Source of the DNA: Lachancea dasiensis
Lineage: Eukaryota; Ascomycota; Saccharomycetes; Saccharomycetales; Saccharomycetaceae
DNA length: 64,000 nucleotides
Assembly (NCBI GenBank): GCA_900074725.1
Contig: LT598457.1
Span: forward strand, 682,001 to 746,000
Direction of reading: 5' to 3'
The notes under the pieces are model-generated. The model did no database searches. It was not told the origin of the DNA and worked only from the letters and a program-made list of their open reading frames with translations. Position numbers and translations under genes: made by a program. Shown here one piece after another: positions 29,132-39,252 of the stretch (position 1 is the first letter of the stretch; every line of letters starts with the position of its first letter).

Positions 29132-31276
29132 ATGAGTAAGCGTGGCACGAAACATGCGGAGCTTGATGAAAAGTCAGAATACATCCCCAGTGTGTCTTTC
29201 GATACCGTTCCTCTGCTGGCTGGCATAGCTTGCGAGAATACAGATGAAGATCACAACTGTGACGATCATTTTCTGGAGTATACGGAAGAGGAATTTTACG
29301 ACAACGAAACATCTGCAGATGGCTGGAATCACAGCTATACCCCTTCGCTCAGTGGCGGAAAAGCACACTCATATCTGATAGATTCGAAGATAAATGGCTT
29401 GGACGGCTTTCATATAGGGACACACGGGCGCGTCGCCAGAACGGACTATCCCAGTAGACCTACAATCGTCAACGAGGCCTTGGTACTGAACAAATCCCAC
29501 AAGAATTGGCTTCCTTTGTGGCGCCGGCGGAAAGCTACTGCGGAGTCGAGATTTCGAAACCGAAACAACCGGTTCGTATTTCCAGACATAATTCTCCCGA
29601 AGGATGGAGATGTGAAGATATCTTCCACTAGTGGCTCTACACCTATGAGCAAAGAACAACGAAGAAGGGCGTTGATTATCGGCAAAAAAGTGGGATTTCC
29701 CAATTCGCCAAGAACGATCGTCTGTCACATAAGTGGCCGGAAGTATACTTGGGTTGGCCTAGATTGGCTCGTCAAGCGCTTTGCGCAAGATGTTGATCAT
29801 CTTGTGATCATTGCAAACATACCTAAGATGTCCAACCACCAGTCGCGGTCAAGGTCCAGGTCCAGGTCGGCCGCACCAAGAAGCAAATCTGCAGCTCGGT
29901 CACGTCGTTTGTCAGGTACATCCGAAACACTTCATAGAACGTTGTCTGCCGAAGCTGGTACCGATCGAAATCAGAACAAGCATGAACAGTGGCTGGAATG
30001 GGCTTCTGGGTACGATGCAGACCATATTAAGCAAGTCTTGAAGAATATCCTAAATTACGTTGTGTGCATCTTACCTAAAGATCGCGCAATCAAAATCACA
30101 GTAGAGATTGTCATCGGCAAGACCAGAAAAATATTAGTGGATAGCATGAATGTGTATTCTCCTGAGCTGATCGTTCTCAGTACACAAAGGGCGAAAGAAG
30201 GAGAGAGCTTGGTCAAATGGAGGTCAAAGAGTCTCATCGACAAAGCTTGCCAATCTTTTCCTGTACCTATAATTTTGGTTCCGGTAAGGAAATTGGTAGA
30301 GTTGGAGGCGAGCGTGCGGGATGGGTTGGAGAGTCAGATCAAAAAAAATATAGCCGGGGATAACGAGGAAAGGCCAAATCTACACCGATCCAAAACTGCG
30401 CCTGAAACTTTCGACCGAATAGACACGTCTACGTCGTCCTTATCCACGCCTCTGCAGGAAGACCTAGATAGTAGTTCATTTGAAAGTGAGGATTCCTACG
30501 ACGGCTCACTATCCCCATTCTCAACGAAGGATGCGGCTACGGCTAACACAATTATGACCGAGCAATTACTCACCATTCGTCGAAACGTCAAGAGCAAGAT
30601 ACGAATCTTGGAGAAGAACTCCTCACTAGCCTTAGATTCTCAATTAACTCAGAAGGTAGATGTTGTCATTAACTCTTCTATGAGGTTTGCAAGGTTACTA
30701 GATGAGATGAACCAAAGTACGGAATCTCTAATGGATTTGAAAAGGGTATTAAGCGGTAATTCTAATGCAAATGAGACGTCTATACGGAAATCAATGCTGG
30801 ATGTCCCAACTTCTACTAAAGGAGCTAATAATAAAGCCAAGCTCAGGGCCCCCCGCATCACGTTCGACCAAGATACTATAAGTGCACCCAGCACACAAAT
30901 AAAGTTTGCACCGCAGGCCAAGGAACAAGACGGTAGCTCTTCTTCTGGTTTAACCCCTATGGATAGAACTATGTCATTTGATGCCACACTGCGGCCGCGC
31001 ACTTCCCACAATTGTGAGGGCTCGACAAAGGAGCCGGACTTGCGTAAGGTTCGTAGCGCCGGTGGGCTAAAGCCCACGAAATCTGCAAGCTCTATTAGTA
31101 GCGACATGAAGAAGAAAAGTAAAGGATTTTTTTCCTTTTTTAAAGGCCCGGATAGCTCAGGAAACAGCCTTTCTTCCAGCCGAAGAAACAGTAGTGGTAG
31201 TGAAAGCAGTGGTATCTTTTTAAATCCACCCTTGGCCAAGAAGAGATCCCGCTTTTTTGGTCTAAAGAAAAATTGA
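29132..31276 (+). CDS. JIP4: JIP4/YOR019W homologue with a USP-like domain
   Basis: 714 residues (YOR019W is about 730). The function is unknown. Residues about 185-380 look like a universal-stress-protein fold: SPRTIVCHISGRKYTWVGLDWL at the start, then ITVEIVIGKTRKIL, YSPELIVLSTQ and SFPVPIILVPV. A 70-residue Arg/Ser-rich insertion (SRSRSRSRSAAPRSKSAARS) breaks the domain. The rest is acidic at the N terminus and Ser-rich and basic at the C terminus, ending in KKRSRFFGLKKN, and is probably disordered and phosphorylated. JIP4 (YDR475C) and YOR019W are duplicates in S. cerevisiae; both lie in the gene orders seen here, so this gene is the single ancestor-like copy. Confidence 0.9.
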   Translation: MSKRGTKHAELDEKSEYIPSVSFDTVPLLAGIACENTDEDHNCDDHFLEYTEEEFYDNETSADGWNHSYTPSLSGGKAHSYLIDSKINGLDGFHIGTHGRVARTDYPSRPTIVNEALVLNKSHKNWLPLWRRRKATAESRFRNRNNRFVFPDIILPKDGDVKISSTSGSTPMSKEQRRRALIIGKKVGFPNSPRTIVCHISGRKYTWVGLDWLVKRFAQDVDHLVIIANIPKMSNHQSRSRSRSRSAAPRSKSAARSRRLSGTSETLHRTLSAEAGTDRNQNKHEQWLEWASGYDADHIKQVLKNILNYVVCILPKDRAIKITVEIVIGKTRKILVDSMNVYSPELIVLSTQRAKEGESLVKWRSKSLIDKACQSFPVPIILVPVRKLVELEASVRDGLESQIKKNIAGDNEERPNLHRSKTAPETFDRIDTSTSSLSTPLQEDLDSSSFESEDSYDGSLSPFSTKDAATANTIMTEQLLTIRRNVKSKIRILEKNSSLALDSQLTQKVDVVINSSMRFARLLDEMNQSTESLMDLKRVLSGNSNANETSIRKSMLDVPTSTKGANNKAKLRAPRITFDQDTISAPSTQIKFAPQAKEQDGSSSSGLTPMDRTMSFDATLRPRTSHNCEGSTKEPDLRKVRSAGGLKPTKSASSISSDMKKKSKGFFSFFKGPDSSGNSLSSSRRNSSGSESSGIFLNPPLAKKRSRFFGLKKN

Positions 31277-31651
31277 TTATTCTGGTAGTTGTCAACAGTA
31301 TAATCAACCGTATATGGGGGATAATTAACGAATTAGCAGACCTCCTCGCCCGGAACGGTAGGCTGGCGCACATTGTATAAATCACTTTGTACTATACTGG
31401 CAAGTCCTCTAATTCACCCCCTCCTTCGTCTTAAGACAAATGTTATTGTTAACCTTGTGCTAATTTGCTGGATTTTGATCTGTCGCTATATCTGGAGGAG
31501 CGATGTAGTTTATTGGACCTAGCGTAAATCTATGTCGAGCTGTTCTTTCGTGCGATGTGCACTATTTTAAAGGCTTTAACTTCTGGAAGTTCAAGCATCG
31601 AAACGCATCAAATATGAGATGGGCAAAGGTGCATCCTCCTCATGACATGAA
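31277..31651. other. spacer between the JIP4 homologue and PRP3
   Basis: 0.38 kb, no gene seen; PRP3 promoter expected here. Confidence 0.4.
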
Positions 31652-32968
31652 ATGGTACCAAGGAACACTCTAAGGAAGGATGGCGCAAACCGAAGGATGA
31701 ATGATCATGATCAGAAAGCAGGGCTGGGTCTGAATGTTGAGATTCATCCCGCGCTTTTATCAGATAATGTCAACTTGATACGACATAAGGATAATCCCTA
31801 CTTATCATCCGAAAGGTCTGGTACGAATACTTCAAAAATTGAAAAGCGTTATATCAGGGGACTGAAATTTGCGGAACCTGGTGTCTTGTCCAAGAAAATT
31901 GCTGAGCAACGGGCCCAACGGGCTCAAGAAGTAAAATTGAGGCAGCAGCATGAGGAGATTAAAAAAGCGAAAATCATTGCTGGGGAACTGCCAGATGAAT
32001 CAATTGGGGAACAGAATTATCTTCTGTCCAGCGTTCCTGAGGTCGAGTGGTGGGATACGGCGTATCTCCAAAATTTGGACACCTGGAAGGTGCGGGAGAA
32101 GTACCTACAGGAATTGGAATCATCAGAAGAATCGGAGGACGACATTGATGAAAATGAAAGTGAAAGGCAGGATCCTCCCAGTCTTCGCTACGTGCAACAC
32201 CCAGTTCCGGTAAAAGAAGCCCCCGATGGGCAAATTAAACAGCCTAAGATCTATCTTGTGAAGAGGGAACAAGAGAAGATTCGGCGCAACCGCAGGAAGC
32301 TTTTGAGAGAAGAACACGAAGAAAGGATACGGATTGGTCTGGAACCGAAACCTCAACCGAAGGTGAAGCTGAGCAACATGATGAGCGTGTACCAGAATAC
32401 TGAAAACATCACAGATCCCACAAGTTGGGAACAGACTGTAAAAAGTCAGGTTGAGGAGAGACACAGAAAGCACGTCGAGACTAACATTCGTCGACATTTG
32501 GATGCGCAAGAGCGGAAACAAGCCCTCAAAGTGCACGGCTCTGATAGTCTCAAAAGAGATGTGGCTTCGGAGTGGCACTGCAAAGTATTTCGATTTTCCA
32601 GCCTGCGAAATCCGAAAATAAGGTACAGATTGACAACGAATAGTCGCCAATTGAAGCTGTCTGGCGCTTGCTTACGTGTAGGTGAACAAGGACCGGGAAT
32701 TCTTGTTGTAATTGGTTCCGAGAAAAACTGTCGTTTCTATTCCAAACTGGTGTTGCAAAGAATCAAGTGGTCCGAATCTTTTGTCGACTCTCGAAGTGGC
32801 GTAGAAGTTGACTGTAACGGTGATGCAGTAGGCTTGGCATGGGAAGGAACACTAAGGCAATCAAAATTTAGAGGATGGTTCATGAAAGCTTGTGAGTCCA
32901 CAGAAGAGATGAGAAAAATCCTCCTTGACAACGAGGCAGAATGGCTTTTTCAGCTATTTGATTCTTAG
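31652..32968 (+). CDS. PRP3: Prp3, U4/U6 snRNP splicing factor
   Basis: 438 residues (469 in S. cerevisiae). Component of the U4/U6.U5 tri-snRNP that binds the U4/U6 duplex and holds it together before activation. The central basic region (about 205-300: KIYLVKREQEKIRRNRRKL, PQPKVKLSNMMSVYQNTENITDPTSWE) is the conserved Prp3 domain. The C-terminal part is the ferredoxin-like RNA-binding domain, with VFRFSSLRNPKIRYRL and VVIGSEKNCRFYSKLVLQRIKW, and ends in AEWLFQLFDS. The acidic stretch ELESSEESEDDIDENESE lies near 155. The gene follows JIP4 on the same strand, matching YDR475C-YDR473C. Confidence 0.93.
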   Translation: MVPRNTLRKDGANRRMNDHDQKAGLGLNVEIHPALLSDNVNLIRHKDNPYLSSERSGTNTSKIEKRYIRGLKFAEPGVLSKKIAEQRAQRAQEVKLRQQHEEIKKAKIIAGELPDESIGEQNYLLSSVPEVEWWDTAYLQNLDTWKVREKYLQELESSEESEDDIDENESERQDPPSLRYVQHPVPVKEAPDGQIKQPKIYLVKREQEKIRRNRRKLLREEHEERIRIGLEPKPQPKVKLSNMMSVYQNTENITDPTSWEQTVKSQVEERHRKHVETNIRRHLDAQERKQALKVHGSDSLKRDVASEWHCKVFRFSSLRNPKIRYRLTTNSRQLKLSGACLRVGEQGPGILVVIGSEKNCRFYSKLVLQRIKWSESFVDSRSGVEVDCNGDAVGLAWEGTLRQSKFRGWFMKACESTEEMRKILLDNEAEWLFQLFDS

Positions 32969-33187
32969 GCCAGTGGCTGTCCATATATATATGTATATAA
33001 ATAACTATAGTAAGGTGTTCCGCAAGCAAGTCCAAGTATTGTGGTAGAAACTCTCTCAAATCTTGTGATAGCTCAGTGTGTCACAGAAGAATACTTTCTA
33101 AGTGGCCATTCTGACCAAGAAGAACACTGCGCTATGCCTATAGTTTTTGGATCCAACACTACGGATCAAGTAATGAATGACATAAAC

Positions 33188-33220
33188 CACTGAGGTAGAG
33201 AAGACTGGTCTTCTTCAGTG
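33188..33220. repeat. imperfect inverted repeat (stem 7 + 6 bp)
   Basis: CACTGA and AGAAGAC on the left face GTCTTCT and TCAGTG on the right, with a 2-nt loop and a 5-nt bulge. It lies 220 bp beyond the PRP3 stop. It may be a transcript hairpin near the PRP3 3' end or a factor site. Confidence 0.6.
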
Positions 33221-34269
33221 TGAATAACTTCAGTGATAAGCTAAAGAGAGCCGAATCTTTGTGAAAGGTTTGCAAGGATTAGAGCAGTACTTAAATTACG
33301 CCTAAGGCGCCGACACCACAGTCGGTGAGAGCTACGCCCTTGGCAGTTCAGTGCTAGCGTCCATAAGATAAATATCGAAGCTTTTACAGAACTCCTACTT
33401 GCAACAATATCTTACTGGAGTATGCGCTGTGACTGGTGTTCATCACTGAACACTCCACTCTTTAACCAGTATGTTTGAGCTTTTTCTCTGAAAGTTGCCC
33501 AACGGGAAGAAATTGTTAACTCGAGAGGTTGTATGTTCAACTCTTTGGCCAAAACAATTGTTAACAGCAACAGAACCAGAGACGATATAAGCACATAGCA
33601 ATAAGAGTAAGGATACCTGAGATATGAGTATATACCCATTTATATCCATGATTTTGGATAGCGGTTAAACATCTTTAGGTGATCAAGACACCTGAAGACC
33701 GTTGGCATTTGCCCTCTCTCCGAGAGCAATGAACTTCTGTTCTACACCCAGACGTCACTTTACTTCTCTAAGTAAGGTACGGAAAACGCTTGTGACTGAT
33801 TAAAAGTGGCCATCCTCCTGCTCGGTTAGTTAGCATCCACTGCTGGCTTGTTACTGACAGCACTGCTGCGATGACACGATAGTACAAAGTGATATAGAAC
33901 ATTAGACAACTGCTTTTAGATGGGCAAATATCGCCTATAGCTGATATTTCTAGTCAAGCAGTTCAAAAAAGTGTCATACCCCTACTAACTCCTGCCCCCG
34001 CAAGGTACTCAGGAATTAAATTATCTTCGAAATAAAAGATATAGATAATGCGCTAAAAAAAAAGCTGGATATGTTATTCATGACAGCCTAAACTATGAAT
34101 TTGCATGAAACGTGCTGCTCTCTAGTTAGCTGAGGAGCTGACAAGCTACCATTTGTTGTAACCGAGGTCCGAAGTGCTTATAATCAGGGATCACTATCGA
34201 CGTAACACACAATTTATGCGTGCCTTGATTGAATAAATGGCGAGTGAGTGAGGGCCCTAAATAGAGTTT

Positions 34270-34296
34270 CACACACATACACACACAGACACACAC
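34270..34296 (+). repeat. CA-rich microsatellite in the MCO10 leader
   Basis: An almost pure (CA)n run, interrupted by single T and G bases, ending 9 bp before the ATG at 34306. Length change here would alter the 5' untranslated region. Confidence 0.8.
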
Positions 34297-34305
34297 CGTC
34301 TCGCA

Positions 34306-34533
34306 ATGGGTGCTGCTTACACTATTTTTGGTAGAACCGTCCAACCACACATCCTTGCTTTGGCCACAATCGTTGGTACTGTTGGCGGGGCCACATATAA
34401 AATGATGGGATCTTCTGGGTCTGAAACTTCTACTAAAGCAGTGGGCGAAACCCCTTCCAAAGCGCAGGATTCTGGTGACTTGGACGTTGAAAAGCTCCTA
34501 GACAACTACCTGTCACAGTCGGAAAAACAATGA
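34306..34533 (+). CDS. MCO10: ATP synthase subunit k family protein (Mco10/Atp19)
   Basis: 75 residues. Small inner-membrane protein associated with the dimeric mitochondrial ATP synthase. The start MGAAYTIFGR is the hallmark of the Atp19/Mco10 family. A single hydrophobic segment spans about residues 14-34 (PHILALATIVGTVGGATY), followed by a Ser/Thr-rich linker and a C-terminal charged helix, VEKLLDNYLSQSEKQ, as in both paralogues. It lies directly before SFM1, as YOR020W-A (MCO10) does in S. cerevisiae, which favours MCO10 over ATP19 (YOL077W-A). Whether a separate ATP19 exists elsewhere in this genome cannot be seen. Confidence 0.85.
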   Translation: MGAAYTIFGRTVQPHILALATIVGTVGGATYKMMGSSGSETSTKAVGETPSKAQDSGDLDVEKLLDNYLSQSEKQ

Positions 34534-34641
34534 AGTTTTGAGTTTCGTTTCTGCCGGTCGGTTAGGTCACGGCACTTTCGGAGTAAATAGAATTTAAGCT
34601 CTAAGTAGACATTACACGCTCATATTTTTGTTATGAATGCT

Positions 34642-35280
34642 TCACAGCAAATCGTCCAAGCTCTGCTCAGAATCCTTCTTGATCAGCTCGAGCATGCCCT
34701 CGGGCAAAATTGGCTTGTTATCGGCATTCAAAATATACCTGAATGGCATCTCGGTAGCTTCATTCTTGTTGAATCGAAACTCAGGGTAATCGATGAACTC
34801 GATCTGTTGAAACTCCTTTTGACGCTCGATGATTAGCTGAGTGGTTCTGATGGCGGTGTCAGTGGTCATTTGTTTGTCTCCAAGTCTCTTTCCGACCAAA
34901 AGGTCTGGATAAGCTTTCAGAAGCTCGGTAGTGCGGTCTCTTGGGGGGTGGTCTCCCAAAATTCCACCAAAAACAAAATAATCAAAGTCGTTTGCATCCC
35001 GAGGTTGGAGGTCCTCCTTCGCGCGAGGATCCAAAAGACAAACTCGCTTTTCTTTCAGGCTGGGAAGCTCGGGAAAGGCTACGTTAATCTCGGTCAGAGG
35101 CCTTGTGGTCCATTGCAGCCCCATCTCGCGTAACTTGGATGGGATGTCCGATTCCTGAGTTCCCTCGGGTAGCGAAGAAAGGATCAAGTTCGAAGGCCCT
35201 AGGTCTCTTATAATTTGGGCGTACTCCAGAGTTACCCACTCGCTGAAGCCCTGCTCCATGTGCTCGATAATGTACTTCAT
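34642..35280 (-). CDS. SFM1: Sfm1, SPOUT-fold protein arginine methyltransferase
   Basis: 212 residues (213 in S. cerevisiae). Methylates an arginine of ribosomal protein Rps3 and is unusual as a SPOUT-fold enzyme acting on protein. Near identity over the whole length to what I recall: KYIIEHMEQGFSEWV at the start, the cofactor-knot segments FDYFVFGGILGDHPPRDRT and RLGDKQMTTDTAIRTTQLI, then NEATEMPFRYIL and PILPEGMLELIKKDS at the end. MCO10 and DDL1 flank it as in S. cerevisiae chromosome XV. Confidence 0.97.
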   Translation of the reverse strand: MKYIIEHMEQGFSEWVTLEYAQIIRDLGPSNLILSSLPEGTQESDIPSKLREMGLQWTTRPLTEINVAFPELPSLKEKRVCLLDPRAKEDLQPRDANDFDYFVFGGILGDHPPRDRTTELLKAYPDLLVGKRLGDKQMTTDTAIRTTQLIIERQKEFQQIEFIDYPEFRFNKNEATEMPFRYILNADNKPILPEGMLELIKKDSEQSLDDLL

Positions 35281-35373
35281 GCTGGATTGAAGCCCAAGTG
35301 TTGATGTGGTTTTACTGTTGTGGTTCTTGAATTTGGATGGGCCCTGCTCATCGCCTGGCTTTTCTGAAAGATT

Positions 35374-37359
35374 TTAGTCAGTTTCCACGGCGTTCCGCTT
35401 ATGGGCAATGATGCCAGTATCAACCAACCGCTGCTTGGCCAGCACTTGCTTCAGAATAAACGCCGCTAGATCCATCTCTTCGAAATAACTGACATGTGCT
35501 TTAATTGCAGATATCAAGTCGACCTCTAAGAAATTTGGCTGGAAAGAATAGTCGACTCTGCCTGAATAATTTAATTTATTCAGTAATCGAACCTTTCGAT
35601 CTGGCAGTGTTAGAGTCGCGGAGCTTTTCTTAGAGTCAGTTGATATCAAGCTACCACCGAGCTCTAAGACTTTGGAAGTGATATCGTTACCGGCCCAATG
35701 TGGCACGTAAGCGGGATGCACTTCGGCAAACGATTTGTCAATCAAAGGTTCAATCCGGAAGGCAACGGGGTCACAGACGTGAAAAATATTGTACAAGTTC
35801 TTACACTGAGGATTTTCAATTTTCCCAGACGCACGTAGCGACTTCGGGTCGCCAATTTTTGTTTTTTGGATCAGCTTGAAAACTCCAACCGGCGAACCAA
35901 GAGAGAAGAAGTTTTCGACTTCGAAATCCAGTGGGTACTGACTTTGGTTCGATAAAATATCGAATATCAACAGGCTTCCCAACGAGTGGCCCAAAATGTG
36001 CACTTTACCTTCAAAATCGGGGTGCCTAGCCTTGTACAAGCTGTAGAGGTAATTCAATTGGCCTGTGACTTCTTTCAAAATCTTGTGTTTGTAGTGGGAC
36101 TCCCCATAGAGCAGCAGGTCTAGGACCACATCTCCCAGAATCTTGCGTAACGGCTTGACACCATCGACGGTAATGTCGCTCAAAGTGGGCAACGATGGAT
36201 CTTCGGAATTAATTTCCAAGTCATCAGTATTGAATCCTATCCTATGTCTCCATGTCACTGGTATTACCTGAGTTCGGCAGTTCTCCTCCCAATCTGGGCG
36301 GCCGCTTTCCTTACTCATTTTCTTTAAGTGGTCACTGCACTTGTATACCTTCTTCAAATTTCCCCGGAGCACATTCACGGTATGGGCGAAATTCACGTAT
36401 TGATACTTCTTACCCAAATTTTGGCCGATGCCGTGAATGCAAAACACCAAATGGTCAACCTCTCTGTGATTTGATCGCCATTCTTTTTTCTCCGTTTCAT
36501 AATCATTTGTTATTTCACTTTCCATAACCTTATTTTCAGCTTCCTTCGAGGAATCGGAAGAGCTCAATCCGGTCAGCATGCCTAACAATTGCCAGTTCAA
36601 AAGGTCTGTCACCTTCCCCAGACTCTTGGTAGTATCTTGGACCTCGGTCTCAACATTGTGCTTCACAACATCCGTAAAAGAGCTTTCCGTGTCAACCCCT
36701 CTTACCACCTTGTGGGCTCCAAATTGAACGGCCTGCGCCAAGTGGCTTCGTAGCCAGTTTAGCTGAAGTTTTCCCCCATAAAGGTCCGGCAAAATAAAAG
36801 CAGTATTATGGTCTGCGTACAATACCTTTTTACCCTCTTTGTACTTCTTAGACAAGCTGAAAACATCTCTGTGTTCGTGTTCGCTCAGGTTGCGCTTTTG
36901 CTTGCAATATGTCTGATCGTTTTTCTCGGCCAAGAGTTCTTGGCGATGCTTCTCGAGCTCCGAGGCAAGTTCTGTCTTGATGGGCACATGCTCGGACGTG
37001 AACCATAAACCACGTCGTACCTCATAGACTGGTCCTTCCCAATACGCAGGTTTTATCTCCCGTTTTGCTAAATCTACTTCGAACAGGAAGTCTTCATTCA
37101 CTGGAATAGGCTTCAATTGCGTTCCGTGGGGTGGTCCCCCCGAGCCTTGCAACTGGAACATCCTTTCAAGCCGCAAGGAATCATCTTTGGAGAATGGAAT
37201 GAATTTCTGTGGTTCTTTGTCGCCGATTGAATAGTCAGGTTCGAAAGGTTTGCGAATCGGAATATCTGTAGCGTAAAACCATCGGACGTTGGCACCTTCT
37301 GCCTTGGCCGAGACATACCTGCGGCCGAGACAAGCCACAAATGAAAAATTTTTGAGCAT
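35374..37359 (-). CDS. DDL1: Ddl1, DDHD-domain phospholipase A1
   Basis: 661 residues (715 in S. cerevisiae). Mitochondrial phospholipase acting on cardiolipin and other lipids, homologous to mammalian DDHD1/2. The N terminus is basic and hydroxylated (LKNFSFVACLGRRYVSAKA), compatible with a presequence. VNEDFLFEVDL, PAYWEGPVYEVRRGLWF and HLVFCIHGIGQNLG are conserved. The nucleophile elbow is GHSLG with S459. The DDHD region follows and ends in SGRVDYSFQPNFLEV and SAIKAHVSYFEEMDLAAFI. The start is the ATG at 37359 (MLKNFSF); the frame is open a little upstream without an ATG. Confidence 0.94.
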   Translation of the reverse strand: MLKNFSFVACLGRRYVSAKAEGANVRWFYATDIPIRKPFEPDYSIGDKEPQKFIPFSKDDSLRLERMFQLQGSGGPPHGTQLKPIPVNEDFLFEVDLAKREIKPAYWEGPVYEVRRGLWFTSEHVPIKTELASELEKHRQELLAEKNDQTYCKQKRNLSEHEHRDVFSLSKKYKEGKKVLYADHNTAFILPDLYGGKLQLNWLRSHLAQAVQFGAHKVVRGVDTESSFTDVVKHNVETEVQDTTKSLGKVTDLLNWQLLGMLTGLSSSDSSKEAENKVMESEITNDYETEKKEWRSNHREVDHLVFCIHGIGQNLGKKYQYVNFAHTVNVLRGNLKKVYKCSDHLKKMSKESGRPDWEENCRTQVIPVTWRHRIGFNTDDLEINSEDPSLPTLSDITVDGVKPLRKILGDVVLDLLLYGESHYKHKILKEVTGQLNYLYSLYKARHPDFEGKVHILGHSLGSLLIFDILSNQSQYPLDFEVENFFSLGSPVGVFKLIQKTKIGDPKSLRASGKIENPQCKNLYNIFHVCDPVAFRIEPLIDKSFAEVHPAYVPHWAGNDITSKVLELGGSLISTDSKKSSATLTLPDRKVRLLNKLNYSGRVDYSFQPNFLEVDLISAIKAHVSYFEEMDLAAFILKQVLAKQRLVDTGIIAHKRNAVETD

Positions 37360-37545
37360 GGGCTCGGAATGACAGCTCACTGGCAATTCGTTTGCGTTTC
37401 GATGACTTGTGCCTCGTTGTCGATATGCTGATGTTTCTACAAGATGCGCATAAATTTAAACAAGACTTACGAAAATGAAAGGTCAATTTAAGCGAAACCT
37501 AAAGTGAAAAGCGTTCTTTATATATTGGTTTATGATTTCATTATT

Positions 37546-39252
37546 TCATTCGTATCTATTGTGCCCCCGAAGCTTAGACTTCGCGCGCAGATTGTAGTGA
37601 GTAGATCTTTTATCACGCTCAGGCACTTTCATGAAGGCGATGGCATCGGGCCTTACTTTTTTTTCAGCGGGTTTAAACCGTTTTCTGTTGGTGGTTCCGG
37701 TCGGAGACACACTGCGCTTGGTTTCGATGGGGCTTTCTGATTTAAGGAATCCATCTGTAGAGGCTTCCTTGCTTTCTCCCGACATTGCGTCGCCAGAGGT
37801 GAATACTTTCACCTTGTTGTCATTAACTTCACCATTATCATGGTCTTCGTTATCATCATCGTTATCATTACCATCCTTACCTTCCTCTTCCAAGTCTGAC
37901 TGTTGTCCTAGTATAGCATCCAGGTCGTTTTGAGCCTCGTTCACATATTCAACAATTTCTTTGAAATCGTCTTTCTGATATAGGTTTTTTAAATGCTTGG
38001 TGGATTTCTTGGACGTAACTAGGCGCGCCTCAGTTGGAGTAGCTGTTGTGGCGCGGGGTGAAATCTCTCGAACACTATTGCTGCGAACTTTTTGACCAGC
38101 TACCTGGCCACTTGTCTGCATATTAATAACGTGCGGAAGGTATTCATGCGCGGGATCCAAGTTTAGTTCCTTGAACTGGGAGAGTACCTCCGGGGGCTGA
38201 TCATTCTCGGGCAGAATCTGTTGGTTCTTCAGTACCGCCAGAGGCTGACTCGGGTAGCTCGTGGCGTGTTTGAGTCTGACGTGATTTACAATGCCTTGAG
38301 CCGACGTAAATCCACTACGTTCACAGAATGAACATGCTATAATGACCAGTATACCATCTGGTCTCTTGAAAATTGGCTCATTTTTCTCGTTAGAGCCCAC
38401 CACTCCGCTCTTACTAGTCAAACACGAACTGCTATAGTTTCTCTTGTGAGGTTGAGGTAAGAGTGAGGGCCGCGTAGTGGCTAAATCGCCGCCCGCAGTG
38501 CTCTCGGCCAATGGCGGTTCCCGAGGTTGCAAGCCTTTGTCACCAGTCAGCCGCTTCCCCACGTTGTTGAGGTTAGCGGGTCGCAGTCGCGATTGGTACT
38601 GGCTGTGAATGTTGTTGGTAGATTTGCTGCGCGTGTGATAAAAATATTCGCCTTGGGTATTGTCGGTGCTTGTGAGGCCCGCGGACCTGACATCGAAGGG
38701 GGTTGTGGCGTTCGCAACGCCATGCATGCTTTCCCACTCTTTCCTACGCAGAAACTGCTCGCGGTGGCGGTTGTACAACTCTTCCTGATGCTGTTCCACA
38801 TGCTCGATGAGCTTAGGATCGCGATGCATATGTTCCAGCACACGCATCTGGGCCTCCACACGGCCCAGTTCCGCGTTGAGATCCGTGTGTTCCCGGTTGG
38901 TGAGCAATATGTGTAAGTTCAGAGACTCCAAGATCTCGCGCTTGGCCGTTTCGTACTTGCCACGTTCGGCTTCTTCACTTTCGCAATGCTGCGAGTGTGA
39001 CGTCGAGCCCCGGTGTTCCTCTTCCAGCTCGTCGGCAAGCGAAAGTTCATGCGGTGACTTTGGAGTTGCTACTTGGTAGTAACTCGGTGGTACATGGCCG
39101 GTTCTGTTCCCCACGTCGTGCGTGTTCATGAACAGCACCTGGGGTGTGTCGGGATCTGGTTCTGGTGGAAGCGTCAACTCACTGGGAGTGTCTGTGTCCA
39201 TGGATTTCGAGCCCGTATGGGCCCTGCTACGCAAATTTGAGGCCACGGTCAT
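37546..39252 (-). CDS. AHC1: Ahc1, subunit of the ADA histone acetyltransferase complex
   Basis: 568 residues (566 in S. cerevisiae). Structural subunit that is specific to the ADA form of Gcn5 complexes. A coiled-coil segment is seen at about 105-165 (KREILESLNLHILLTNREH to NRHREQFLRRKEW). A conserved zinc-finger-like segment near 305-335 (IACSFCERSGFTSAQGIVNHVRLKH) has two Cys and two His in C-X2-C...H-X4-H order. The C-terminal third is acidic (DNDDDNEDHDNGEVNDN) and then basic. Position next to DDL1 matches YOR022C-YOR023C. Confidence 0.88.
   Translation of the reverse strand: MTVASNLRSRAHTGSKSMDTDTPSELTLPPEPDPDTPQVLFMNTHDVGNRTGHVPPSYYQVATPKSPHELSLADELEEEHRGSTSHSQHCESEEAERGKYETAKREILESLNLHILLTNREHTDLNAELGRVEAQMRVLEHMHRDPKLIEHVEQHQEELYNRHREQFLRRKEWESMHGVANATTPFDVRSAGLTSTDNTQGEYFYHTRSKSTNNIHSQYQSRLRPANLNNVGKRLTGDKGLQPREPPLAESTAGGDLATTRPSLLPQPHKRNYSSSCLTSKSGVVGSNEKNEPIFKRPDGILVIIACSFCERSGFTSAQGIVNHVRLKHATSYPSQPLAVLKNQQILPENDQPPEVLSQFKELNLDPAHEYLPHVINMQTSGQVAGQKVRSNSVREISPRATTATPTEARLVTSKKSTKHLKNLYQKDDFKEIVEYVNEAQNDLDAILGQQSDLEEEGKDGNDNDDDNEDHDNGEVNDNKVKVFTSGDAMSGESKEASTDGFLKSESPIETKRSVSPTGTTNRKRFKPAEKKVRPDAIAFMKVPERDKRSTHYNLRAKSKLRGHNRYE

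Larger units (their letters stand above)
32969..34305. other. intergenic stretch between PRP3 and MCO10
   Basis: 1.34 kb with no supported gene. S. cerevisiae has HSP10 (YOR020C) beside MCO10; no Hsp10 sequence is visible here. The stretch contains an inverted repeat at 33188-33220, a plus-strand TACTAAC near 33981 and a CA repeat just before MCO10. Confidence 0.45.
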
